Assembly: GCA_951804985.1 (NCBI GenBank)
Contig: OX638132.1
Location: forward strand, 38,759,556 to 38,823,555
Reading direction: 5' to 3'
Origin: Dryomyza anilis
Lineage: Eukaryota > Arthropoda > Insecta > Diptera > Dryomyzidae
DNA: 64,000 nucleotides
The notes below the pieces were generated by a model. It worked only from the letters and a program-made list of their open reading frames with translations. It made no database searches and had not been told where the DNA came from. Made by a program: the position numbers and the translations under genes. This document shows, in pieces, positions 46,070-56,286 of this stretch (its first letter is position 1; each line of letters starts with the position of its first letter).

Positions 46070-49000
46070 CTACTCAGTGGAGTTTAGAAATTCCGTGGAT
46101 TTGACAAATTTTCTTAGTACTTTCCAGTCCAAGCTTCCCAGTTGTTTCAATGATGAAATAAGTGGAGCTCCGAAGTGGATGAATCTAAGTCTGGCAAATG
46201 CCGGGCAGTGACACAAGTAGTGTTCAAGCGTCTCTGTCTCTTCCTCACAGGCCTTGCAGAGGTAAGAGTCGACTCTTCCCAATTTGAAAAGATGACCTCT
46301 TAGCTCATTATGTCCAGTGAGGATGCCTGTGTATTGTTTTAACTCCTTTTTATTAAGCGTTAGAATTTTGTTTGTTTTGGATTTGTTCGGGGGGCCCCAT
46401 AGCCATTTAGTTGCTTGGCCCTCGCTCGATTCTTCCCATGATTTACTGTGAAGTCGATAAGCCCATGAGCTCATCTCGTTTTTTAGAAATTGGAAAGGTC
46501 TGCCGGTTATGACTGAGATTGTGTCCATTTCTGATCCATTTCTCGCCAATTCGTCGGCTATTTCGTTCCCCTCAATGTTACAGTGTCCTGGGACCCAGAT
46601 AATGTCCACAGTGTTAACAAGTAAGAGATCAGCAAGGGCCTCTTTACATTGTAGAACCACTCTGGATTTCACCTTGTCCGTGGATAAAGCTCTAATGGCA
46701 GCTTGGCTGTCTGAGAAAATTTTAATACACTTGTCTACACAGTGAGTGCTTTGTATAAATTTAGCCCCTTCTGTTATAGCCACTACTTCCGACTGAAAGA
46801 CGGTGTTGTGGTCATGCAGACGAAGGCTTTCTTTTGCAGAAAAGGCTTCACAGAAAAAGCCTGCACCAGTGTGACCGTTTAATTTTGATCCGTCAGTGTA
46901 GAGGTGGATCCCCGGATTGCTAGACAATACTTGGCCGTTGTCCCATTCCTCCCTAGTCGGGAAAGCGAACTTTGCGGCGGTATGATTGGTTTCCTCCGGG
47001 ATGCGGTCGCAGTTCCAATTACCTGTAGAAACAGTATTAGGAATTGAGTTAATTATGGTTTGGTGATTGGTTAATGTCTCGGAATTGAGCCATCCCCCAA
47101 GGATGTTTAGTCGAGCCGCTGCTACCGCGGCCTCATATTTAACTTGAATTTGTATTGGGCGTATATTTAGAATAGTCTCAATAGCTTTGGTCGAAGTGGT
47201 AGACATCGCACCTGAAATGCCGAGACAACACGCCCGTTGCACTTTCTCGAGTGGTTTGATGTTACATTTCCGTCCCAAAGCTGTCCACCATACAAGTGAC
47301 GCATATGTTAGTATTGGTCGTACAACGCTGGTGAAAATCCAGTGGGTCATCTTTGGTCGAAGTCCCCATGTAGGACCAATACATCTTCTGCAGGTTGCCC
47401 AAACCCTAACGGCTTTTGTGGCTCTGCTAGCTATTTGTGCCTTCCAGTTAAGTTTTGAATCCAGGATAACTCCAAGGTACTTGACTTGACCTGTAAGTGC
47501 CAGTATCTCTCCGTTTACCTGTGGAAGAGGATAGCTAGGTAGCTTCCTTTTCCTAGTAAAGAGACAGATTTCAGTTTTTTGGGGGTTTATATTTAATCCC
47601 CTAGGTGATGACCATTCAGCCGAGATATCCAAGGCTTCTTGGATTCGTCTAGAAGGGAGAAGAGGATGTGTCCCCGAGGCAAGGATGGCGATGTCGTCTG
47701 CGTAGCAGACAGCATGTAAACCAGCCTCGGTTAGTCTTCTTAGGAGACTGTTTATGGTGACGACCCAGAGTAGCGGTGAGAGAATGCCACCCTGTGGGGT
47801 ACCGCGAAACACCCTTCCCCTTAGGGTAATATTGCCCTGCTGACAAGTGATGGATCTGTTGCACAACATATGACGTACCCAGTGTAAAATAGCCGGGTCT
47901 ACGTCAAATGAGGCAAGGGACGAGATCAGTGTGTCAGTGTGAACGTTATTAAAAGCACCCTCAACATCAATGAAGGCTGCTAGAGTGAGTCCTTTTAGGT
48001 CGATAGACCTTTCAATTTTGTTAACTACCTCATGTAAGGCGGTTTCAACGGATCGCCCCTTTATGTATGCATGTTGCTTAAACTTCAGCTGCTCATAAGG
48101 GATTTTTTCCTTAACCATGGTGTCGCATATGCGTTCCATTGTTTTCAGTAGGAAGGACATTAGACTTATGGGTCTATATGCCTTAGGGGTTGAGTACGTT
48201 TCTTTACCCGGCTTAGGTATGAAAACTACTCTTGATTCTTGCCATGTGAGGGGGGTATAGCTCTGATTAAGGCATGCCTCATAAAGCCTGGATAGACGGA
48301 CGTCCAGGAGATCCACTGCCCGTTGTAGTAGGGCTGGGAAAACTCCATCTTGCCCTGGGGCTTTATATGGCTGGAAGCTATGAATTGCCTTCCCCACCAT
48401 ATCGGTGGTGATGGCTAAGTTGTGGGAGTATTGAGAGGTTTCCCATAGTCTCGTCTCATCTGAGTTGACGAAACAGTTTGGGAAATGCTCCTCCATTAGA
48501 ATCTTTAAAGAGTCCTCAGAGTTACCTGCTCTTACCCCCTGCCTGTCTATCAGGAGTTCCGGTTGAGAGTGGGTTTTCGAGAGGAATTTCTTAATTCTTG
48601 CGGTTTTTGTAACACAATCAACTTGTGCACAGAAGAGTCGCCATGACCCTCTTTTTGCGGAGCGCATATTCTTTTTGTATACACTGAGTTTTTGGTAGTA
48701 GAGATCCCAATGCTCTGTAGTATTTAATCTTTTAGCTTTATTGAAAAGTCTCCGAGTATCCGTTCTTAGGTTTTTCAAAGCCCCTGTCATCCAGGGTTTT
48801 TCCTTGAAAGACTCTCGGGTGCAAAGAGGGCAAGCCTCTTCGAAAGCTCGTATAAGGCTATTTGTTATGGTTTTGACCTCCCCGTCAATGATATATATAG
48901 AACTTAAAGGGGGTGCGGGAGATACGTCTAACGCATTCTTTAAAAGTCTTCTGAATAGAGCCCACTTAGTTTTCGATTTGTTGCGAAACATAGGTGGGGG

Positions 49001-49666
49001 AATGTTAGGAATGGATAGTTTAAAACAGACGTATCTATGATCCGAGAAGGAATGTCTGCTAGAGACATGCCAGTCTTGGATCATGTCAAGTATGTTTTTA
49101 GAGCAAAGAGTTATGTCAAGTACTTCCTTTCTGACTCTAGTGATGAAGGTGGCAGAGCAACCAACGTTTAGGGTCAGAAGATCATACGCATTAATAAATT
49201 CAAATAGGGCATGTCCCCGAGCATTACAGTCGGAGCTTCCCCATGTTGTATGGTGAGAATTGGCATCTGTACAAATTATTAATTTCTTACCTTTTTCGGC
49301 AGCAAACCTTGTAATCCTCAGCAGTTCCTCGGAGGGTGGAGGTTCCGGGGAGTCATGCGGGAGATATACTGAAGACAGCATGAGGCCACCGCTCCCGTCA
49401 AAAATTGTGGTGGCGTCTGAGGAAGACAGTTCTGTGGAGAAAGAAAAGTTAAAATCCTTTTTACAGATAATACAGGTCCTAGGGCGGCCTGCATTGAGTG
49501 TATAAAATATTTGGTATCGCGTGTCACCCCAACCAGCAACCCTGTCATTTACAGTCCAGGGTTCCTGGATCAGTGCGATGTGCGTCTTACCTTCTTCCAT
49601 TCTCTCCATAAGCGCAGCCGTCGCCAGTCGACTCCTATGGAGGTTGATCTGCGTAAGCAGAATCAT
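46070..49666 (-). CDS. LOA LINE ORF2: endonuclease, reverse transcriptase, RNase H
   Basis: An intact 1198-codon frame. Residues ~1-220 are an APE-type endonuclease (ALIQEPW, TDANSHHTTWGSS, EVLDITL, RHSFSDHRY) that would nick target DNA. RT spans about 430-750: YKAPGQDGVFPALL, FIDVEGAFNNV, GTPQGGILSPLLW and VCYADDIAIL with both catalytic Asp near residue 655. RNase H lies near 915-1045 (HLYTDGSK, FQSEVVAI, SDSQAAI, WVPGHCNIEGNEIAD) with its acidic residues present. The C-terminus carries CKACEEETETLEHYLCHC, a Cys/His finger. RNase H after RT places it in the I/LOA group. Its ATG overlaps the ORF1 stop. Confidence 0.95.
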   Translation of the reverse strand: MILLTQINLHRSRLATAALMERMEEGKTHIALIQEPWTVNDRVAGWGDTRYQIFYTLNAGRPRTCIICKKDFNFSFSTELSSSDATTIFDGSGGLMLSSVYLPHDSPEPPPSEELLRITRFAAEKGKKLIICTDANSHHTTWGSSDCNARGHALFEFINAYDLLTLNVGCSATFITRVRKEVLDITLCSKNILDMIQDWHVSSRHSFSDHRYVCFKLSIPNIPPPMFRNKSKTKWALFRRLLKNALDVSPAPPLSSIYIIDGEVKTITNSLIRAFEEACPLCTRESFKEKPWMTGALKNLRTDTRRLFNKAKRLNTTEHWDLYYQKLSVYKKNMRSAKRGSWRLFCAQVDCVTKTARIKKFLSKTHSQPELLIDRQGVRAGNSEDSLKILMEEHFPNCFVNSDETRLWETSQYSHNLAITTDMVGKAIHSFQPYKAPGQDGVFPALLQRAVDLLDVRLSRLYEACLNQSYTPLTWQESRVVFIPKPGKETYSTPKAYRPISLMSFLLKTMERICDTMVKEKIPYEQLKFKQHAYIKGRSVETALHEVVNKIERSIDLKGLTLAAFIDVEGAFNNVHTDTLISSLASFDVDPAILHWVRHMLCNRSITCQQGNITLRGRVFRGTPQGGILSPLLWVVTINSLLRRLTEAGLHAVCYADDIAILASGTHPLLPSRRIQEALDISAEWSSPRGLNINPQKTEICLFTRKRKLPSYPLPQVNGEILALTGQVKYLGVILDSKLNWKAQIASRATKAVRVWATCRRCIGPTWGLRPKMTHWIFTSVVRPILTYASLVWWTALGRKCNIKPLEKVQRACCLGISGAMSTTSTKAIETILNIRPIQIQVKYEAAVAAARLNILGGWLNSETLTNHQTIINSIPNTVSTGNWNCDRIPEETNHTAAKFAFPTREEWDNGQVLSSNPGIHLYTDGSKLNGHTGAGFFCEAFSAKESLRLHDHNTVFQSEVVAITEGAKFIQSTHCVDKCIKIFSDSQAAIRALSTDKVKSRVVLQCKEALADLLLVNTVDIIWVPGHCNIEGNEIADELARNGSEMDTISVITGRPFQFLKNEMSSWAYRLHSKSWEESSEGQATKWLWGPPNKSKTNKILTLNKKELKQYTGILTGHNELRGHLFKLGRVDSYLCKACEEETETLEHYLCHCPAFARLRFIHFGAPLISSLKQLGSLDWKVLRKFVKSTEFLNSTE

Positions 49667-51207
49667 TGGGCGAGTAGCTCGTCCTCCTGAGAGGGCGTAA
49701 GGGTATCATCAGAAAATTCTGATAGGCCCTCGTCCTCTCCTCCGCTCGTCCCTGCTTCTTTGGTCGGGTAGACCTGAACCCCCATACTGCCCGCGGCCTT
49801 GACCTTATCCTTACTATCCTCCACGACCGGGCTGGGAAGATTACCCTTGGAATGCTGTTTCCCGGATTGGGCCCCAGCTCCTACAGGTTTTCCGCCCAGC
49901 TTAATGGTCACGGATGACGTAAGGAAGAAGGCACGACCCCCAGACTTCTCCAGTGTCGTGATGGAGTTCTGGTCAATGCCCACAACGATGAGGTTTCCAT
50001 CGGTCATCTCATCCCTGTGGAACACCTCCCAAAGTTCCACTCTCAGCCCACGGTTCTGCCTCGCCAGAATCCTAAGGATATCACACGTGGGTCGCTTCGC
50101 CCCGTTTGCTCTGACGAAGAAGGTTGCCTTACGCAGAACGGGTATGTCGCTCATAGCCACAAGCCGTAGCTTAGCGTCTGCCCATGGCTCAGGCAACCTT
50201 TCCACCAGATCGCGCAGGGTGTCGACACAGTCCAAAGACACCACGGTGATCCTGTAGACTCCGCGGACAAAGCTGCAGTATTCCAGATGGATTTCGGGGG
50301 TGCTGTCAGAAGACTCGATAATCGAGTTCGCAAGTGCGTCATTCCACACTTCCTCCAGCAGCCCCCTTTTATCCTCAGCAATCTTTCCACAGGGCTGGCT
50401 TTCATCGATGATGGCAAACTTGCGTTTGTCATCAATCGATTCACGTGCCACCCCCGCATACGTTTTGCCGTCCGCCTTTGACCTCTTCGCCTTAGACTCC
50501 CCATCGCGACCCTGTCTTTTTGTTGCGCGGGCCCCTGCATTTCGCAGTGCAGGCCGAAACGCTACGTTGGACGAGCACGACGGGATGTCATCGCTGGGAA
50601 GAGACCCCTTGATTTTAGACACGTTTGTCTTGTTTTTCTTCGCCAATCCAACCTGGGTCATCTCCTCAGGAGAGCGCAGTCGCTTGCCCGGTCCTTGTGA
50701 ACCAAGTGTAGCGGCTGGCTTCAACTGAGGGTCCCTGTTGTCAGCGGTTTGTTGACTGTCCGGGGAGGGGGTCCCAGTGATGTGAGAGGCAGCTCTCTGG
50801 CGTTGTTTGGCTTTTAATCGCCTAGCCGCACCAGAGAGTCGCCTTTTCCCATCCGGGTTCCTCTCTCCATGACCATCTGGAGTTGCGGAAGGACGCACGA
50901 CTACCGTCCTGTCCGAACTCTGGGAGGAGTCCATAACTCCAACCCTCTCTCCACCTGCGGAATTTACATCGCAGGCCACCACTGGCGCCCTACCAGCCGA
51001 GCTGAGTCGGCCTGTCCTGCTGGGAGGGCATACGCCTGGCTGCATGGCGACAGCTGCAGACGCCGGGGCAGATATCCCTACCCCTGGGTCCGTAGACCCG
51101 GTATCTTGTTCCGTAAACGACTTCATAGTTGGTTTTAACGACCCCGCAAGTCGAAGTGTTTCCAGACCCTTCGGTTGTATGTGTTTAACGACCCTTCGGT
51201 CGCACAA
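49663..51207 (-). CDS. LOA LINE ORF1: DUF4780-type RNA-binding protein
   Basis: An intact frame of 514 codons from 51207; an ATG at 51126 (MKSFTEQDTG) is an equally plausible start, because the first 27 codons fall within repeat-like leader sequence. The N-terminal half is basic, with Pro, Ser and nuclear-signal-like stretches (KRRLSGAARRLKAKQ, AKRSKADGK). The C-terminal half, about residues 245-440, resembles DUF4780 found in LOA ORF1s (FAIIDESQPCGKI, PTCDILRILARQNRGL). No CCHC knuckle is visible. The stop TGA overlaps the ORF2 ATG as ATGA, so ORF2 may be made by termination-reinitiation. Confidence 0.9.
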   Translation of the reverse strand: MCDRRVVKHIQPKGLETLRLAGSLKPTMKSFTEQDTGSTDPGVGISAPASAAVAMQPGVCPPSRTGRLSSAGRAPVVACDVNSAGGERVGVMDSSQSSDRTVVVRPSATPDGHGERNPDGKRRLSGAARRLKAKQRQRAASHITGTPSPDSQQTADNRDPQLKPAATLGSQGPGKRLRSPEEMTQVGLAKKNKTNVSKIKGSLPSDDIPSCSSNVAFRPALRNAGARATKRQGRDGESKAKRSKADGKTYAGVARESIDDKRKFAIIDESQPCGKIAEDKRGLLEEVWNDALANSIIESSDSTPEIHLEYCSFVRGVYRITVVSLDCVDTLRDLVERLPEPWADAKLRLVAMSDIPVLRKATFFVRANGAKRPTCDILRILARQNRGLRVELWEVFHRDEMTDGNLIVVGIDQNSITTLEKSGGRAFFLTSSVTIKLGGKPVGAGAQSGKQHSKGNLPSPVVEDSKDKVKAAGSMGVQVYPTKEAGTSGGEDEGLSEFSDDTLTPSQEDELLAQ

Positions 51208-51297
51208 AAGGCCGCCCCACAGGGAACAGACGCCTATAAGTGTTTAGAGACCCTACGGTCGGAAGAGGAGGCCGCCCCACAGGGAACAGACGCCTAC
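51183..51297 (-). repeat. LOA LINE 5' UTR tandem repeat, 57-58 bp unit
   Basis: GGCCGCCCCACAGGGAACAG followed by ACGCCTA occurs twice, at about 51210-51236 and 51269-51295, each preceded by a GACCCTWCGGTCG word. Weaker copies of that word lie near 51140 and 51160. Such 5' arrays can act as internal promoters; that is an inference. Confidence 0.8.
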
Positions 51298-51498
51298 CTC
51301 CCTAACACCAGATACTAGTGCATGGGAGGATTTTGGGGATGTAACCGTCTTAGTCTGGCCACTCGTCCAAGGACCTGTCCCGGCTACCTGCCAGTATGCC
51401 CCTTGGAGTCAATGCGGCAAACACAAGCCCTCTCACTCGCTCCTGAGGGGAGCTTCGTCAAAGTGCGGGTACTTCGAGAGGGCTGCCCCGTTAAACGT

Positions 51499-54400
51499 CT
51501 ACGTTTCACCACTTTCAATATCTAGCTTGGCAAGCTTTGCGACAGCACGTTGAAATAATCCTTTTGCTGTACGAACATCTACACGTCGAATTGTTCCATC
51601 AGTTCCGGGATAAACTCGTTCGATACGTCCGCGACTCCACTCTCTTCTTGGCACATTAGCATCGCATATGAAAACTAGATCACCTTCACTGAGCGGCTTT
51701 GAGTTTTGGCACCATTTTACTCGACGTGTTAAAGTTGGAAGGTATTCGGTAACCCATTTTCTCCAAAAACAATTTCTTAATTGTCTTGCGATACGCCATT
51801 GCTTGCGTAGACAGCATAACATTACATCGTCCTCCTTTATTCCAGGTGTGTTTGCGATGTTAGAAGTCCCAAGAAGAAAATGATTCGGTGTGAGCGGTTC
51901 TTCTTGCTCAATTTCAACTGGCAAGTGCGTGAGAGGCCTTGAATTAACGATATTCTCTGCTTCGAGAATAAAAGCAGTCATCGTATGTTCACGCGGTGCC
52001 ACTTCCTTTAACGTGCAACGTAGAACTCGTTTGACGCACTGAACCATGCGCTCCCATACACCGCCTTCTGATGGATTTGCAGGACAGTTAAATAACCACT
52101 CGATACCTTTAGATGACAGTTCTGCTTGTACTGCTACATAGTCGAACACTTCAGAAAATCTGGTTGCTTCTTCATTGGCTCCAACGAAGTTCTTTCCATT
52201 GTCGGAGCGTATTCGACTAGGCACCCCACGACGATTTATGAAATTTCGAATGGCTATTATACAAGCATCAGTGGACAAATCATAAGCCACTTCAAGATGG
52301 ACGGCTCGAATGGTGAGACACGTGAACAGTGCTATCTAGCGTTTTTCACGACGACGTCCAACAGATACTATTATTGGTCCAAAGTAATCGAGTCCAGTGT
52401 ATGTGAAAGGTCTTACAAATGGTGTAAGCCGATCACATGGCAGTTGTCCCATTAATGGTATTGACGGCGTAGATTTGGCAATTTTACAGATCACACAATT
52501 AGCAGATATTGATCGTAAAACTTGACGTAAACGTGGGACCCAAAAATGTCTTCGTATTTTGCATATCACCGCTTCAAAATTTTGATGTCTCATCAGACAA
52601 TGTTCATAAGCAATCATTAATTTTGTAATAAGGTGATCTGGTGGCAAGATAATTGGCCGTTTAGTGGCATATGTCAAACAACTGGCAGCATCCAAACGAC
52701 CGTTCACATGAAGAAGACCATTGCTGTCAATATACGGCGACAATTTGTGGAGACTGTTGTCTAGAGGTAACTGTTGTCCGCTTTGTATTAGTTTCAATTC
52801 ATCACCATATCTCTCTTTCTGAGCGAATCGAACTAATGTATTTTCCGCAATTTCCAGTTCAACTGCCGTGAGCCCATATTCGAAATGTTGAATTTTTTCC
52901 TTCTTACAGTGTTGAATGAAGCGATGAACCCAAGCGATGGTTCTTTTCAGTCTCATATATGAAGAAAAGCGACTTACATCTAAAAAACTATTTGTAACAA
53001 TGACTAAAGTAACTTTAGCACGAACTTCTTCATCGTCTCTAGCCAGGTCATTTGTATTCGAAGCGATAACTGGCCAACAATCTTCTTTTTCTTGTAAAAA
53101 TGCAGGACCTCGGCACCAGCGCGACGTAGGGTTAAAATCAATTCGGGTTTTCGTCCGTGTTGCTTCGTCAGCCACATTTTCATTGGTTGGGATCCACCTC
53201 CAATCTTCTGGCTTAGATACATCCAAAATCTCCGCAATCCTATGAGCTACAAATGGCTTGTAACGACGATGTTCACTCTGTATCCATTTTACAACCGTTT
53301 TAGAGTCACTCCATAACACGCACCGAGTTATGTTGACTGTGTGCATTTCCAATATGGTTTTCATCAGGCGTGTTCCCAACACTGCAGCTTGTAATTCAAG
53401 GCGTGGTACCGACAATAGCTTCAAAGGTGCGCTTTTTGATTTAGCGCAAATAAGGGAAACGTTGATGCCAATTTCTGCACTATATGACCTCCAGTATGCT
53501 ACGGCAGCGAAGGCTTCTTCGCTGGCATCTACAAACACATGCAATTGCAAATCATGTGGAGTTGAAGAACAATGTTGAAAATAGTGTCGGGGAATACGAA
53601 ATGATGAAACATTTTTTAGTTGCACTCGGAATTTTTTCCACATTTCTGCGACTTCATATGGTAAAGGGTCATCCCAACGCACGCTTCGCTTCCACACTTC
53701 GCGTAACAGCGTTTTTCCAATGACAGTAAAGTGGCTTATCAATCCAAGAGGGTCGAATATAGACATTACAATACTCATAAGTTCCCTCTTTGTCGGTGTA
53801 CGGCCAGTGTTGATAACGCTCTTGTCAACATAATTGAATTTCAGATGAAATACAAAGCTGTCGGTCTGAGGCTGCCAAAACATACCAAGAATTTTTTCAG
53901 ACGACAGACATTCTTTGGTATTAATCGCCATATCTGCTTCAGAACCATCAAGCGCTTCAATAACTTCCGGCGAATTCGAAGAAAACTTTCGCAGATCAAA
54001 ACCCGCCTTTTTATGGATGTCTCGTACTTGTGTTGAGACCATAATTGCTTCTGGAACCGACGTGAAACTGTCAACAAAATCATCTACATAGTGGTAGTCT
54101 ATAATGGACTGAACTGCTCGTGAATATTTCTCCTTGTACGCCAGAGCATTTCTTGTTTTGACGTAGTTAGCAGAGCATGGCGAACATGCAGCACCGAATG
54201 TCATTGAGACCATTTCGTATACGTCTGGTGATCTTGTGTTATCGCCGTCACGCCATAGAAAACGTTGAGCACATCTATCTTCCGGCTGGATCAGCACCTG
54301 ATGAAACATCTCCTTGATGTCTCCGCACACAGCAATGGGACCTTCACGAAAGTGGAACAGGATTGCTGGCAGTGCTCTATAGTCCTGTGGTCCTTTCAGT

Positions 54401-56286
54401 AACTGTGAGTTGAGCGATATTCCTCCAACCTCCGCAGCAGCGTCGAAAACTAACCGAACCTTCCCTGGCTTGTTAGGATTTATGACTCGGAAGTGGGGCA
54501 AATACCACGTCTTTGGTCCAACTTTGGCTGCTTCCTTTGAACTCAACTTTCGGGCATAATTTTTCTCTACGTAGCTATCGATGTTTGCCTTATATGATTC
54601 GGCAAACTGCTTATCACGTGCCATCTTCCTCTCCACTCCAACTAAACGCTGTCTCGCCATATCAAAACTCGCAGGAAGCTTTACGTGATCGCTTTTCCAT
54701 AATAACCCCGTTTGGAATCTTTCATTGACGTGTACAGTTGTTGCCTTCATTATTTGTCTTGCGCGGAGATCAACATCACTTTCAATCGGAGGCGACGCTC
54801 TTACACCAAACGCTTCAGTGTTGAAGAAATTAGATACTAGCTGGTGTAGGTTATCTTCTGCTGGAGAGTCTACGAATAAGCATGTAGACGTTGACGTGAG
54901 TCCTTCTTTGGTTGGTCCAAAAATTACCCATCCTAATTCGGTGTTGGCGGCGTATGGTCCATTTTGGTTTAAACGCATGGACTCAAATGGCAGACCCAAA
55001 TGGCAGTGGTCAAGTCCGATTAGAAGTTTAGGAGTTGCATTAGTATACGACTGCGTTGAAATTGCTTTTGAAGAAATAGCATTTAGTGATATTTCGCTTA
55101 TATGCATGCTTTGCGTAGGTAGATTCAAGTTTTCGACACCAAATACATTGCTTAATTTATGGTGTTTCTTCATTTTTAAACCGCTGACCTTCAAATCCAC
55201 GACTAGGGCTGGCTCATGCGCAGAACGACCTCCGAGCCACTGTATATCTAATTTTTGTTGTCGGCCTTCCAATCCAAGTTCTTCTATCAAGGTTTTGTCG
55301 ATCATTGTGATAGATGAACCTTCGTCCAATAATGCGTATGTGTTTACCTTTTTCGAGACTCCATATAGAGTAACAGGCAAAACTCGAAAAAGTAATTTAT
55401 TGGTTCTCGCTTCAACAGATGAACAGCTGAGGACCGGCCTAATATCATCTGATGCATTTGCTTGTTGAGGTTCCACAGATGTGTTGGTTGTACGTGAGTC
55501 ATCATGCAGCAACTTATGATGCATTCGTTCACATCCATTGACATTGCATGGTTTTCGGCGACGACAGGTACGAGTTGAATGTCCGGTAGCCATGCAACTG
55601 AAACAAAGATAATGGCGTTTAACTATGATCCACCTATTTGGCACGGTGGCATCAGTAATGCGGTGACAATCAACAATCGTGTGTCCTCCATCACAAATGA
55701 TGCATTTGACATTTTTGAACTGCTTGTTGGTATTTGCATGCAGCACCGGGCGACGTTTTGATTCTTCAGAAGAGCAATCTGGAACCAAGCAAATATATCT
55801 TGCTATTTCTGACAGCCAGTCACTAAAATCCTTGACAGTTGGATACGGCATAATTGATGCGGCACATCTAGCCCACTCAATGCGTTTGGTCATTGGTAAT
55901 TTGGCAACCAATTCTTCCAACAATGTGGGATTTGCTAGATGATGCATCCCGTTGACGGACTGTAGAAAAACTGCGAGGTTTTTAGCTGCAATCGCAAATG
56001 GTACAAGTTTTGGCAATTGATTTTCCGGAACTGGTACAATTTCTCGAACTTTCTTTAGCTGACTTCGGATTAACTGCTCTGGACGACCGTATGAAAATGA
56101 GAGTTGTTGTATAACCTCATTAACGTTATTGGGATGAATTAAAAGAGACTTCAAGGCTTCTTTTGCTTCGCCTTTAAGACATTTATTTAACCGCAGATTG
56201 TTTTCCAAATTTGAATAATTATATGCTGCCGTAGTTTCAACAAACGCTGTATAAAAAACGGTGCATGATGCATATTCTGAACGCAT
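51499..56286 (-). pseudogene. Bel gag-pol main frame with one in-frame TAG
   Basis: A 1596-codon frame broken only by TAG at about 52336-52338. From the N-terminus: end of gag core (NNLRLNKCLKGEAKEALKSL), zinc knuckles (CIICDGGHTIVDCH, CFSCMATGHSTRTC, C-X4-C-X-H further on), Bel protease (YALLDEGSSITMIDK near 319), RT (VCGDIKEMFHQV; YHYVDDFVDSF near 731), RNase H (LHVFVDASEEAFAAV), integrase zinc region (HCLMRHQNFEAV, CVICKIAK), and core (TGLDYFGP; RSDNGKNFVGANEE; NPSEGGVWERM). The stop falls after GRRREKR, between the first and second integrase catalytic Asp, where a tryptophan is common in the family. Otherwise near-intact. Confidence 0.93.
52339..56286 (-). CDS. Bel pol portion readable up to the TAG: protease, RT, RNase H, integrase N-terminus
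   Basis: If the TAG is a true mutation, this 1316-codon part is the translated product. It contains complete protease, RT and RNase H, so reverse transcription could still be encoded, but integrase would be truncated after its first catalytic Asp. If the TAG is a sequencing error or is read through, the full product extends to 51499. It lacks the gag N-terminus, which lies in another frame at 56187-57155. Confidence 0.8.

Larger units (their letters stand above)
45938..51482 (-). mobile_element. Apparently complete LOA-clade LINE
   Basis: On the minus strand: 5' UTR with tandem repeats, ORF1, ORF2 with endonuclease, RT and RNase H, a 3' UTR with hairpins and a (TCAA)n tail. It is flanked by AACGGGGCAG (minus) at 51483-51492 and 45928-45937, a perfect 10-bp duplication; the AA may partly belong to the tail. 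Both frames are uninterrupted. About 5.5 kb in length. It lies within a Bel element whose LTRs are almost identical, so both insertions are young. Confidence 0.93.

Noticed and set aside
46509..50728. Several plus-strand frames of 65-150 codons
   Set aside because: They are antisense shadows of the intact LOA ORF1 and ORF2, which carry all the recognisable motifs.
54725..55468. 247-codon plus-strand frame
   Set aside because: Antisense to the Bel protease/RT region; no independent motif.
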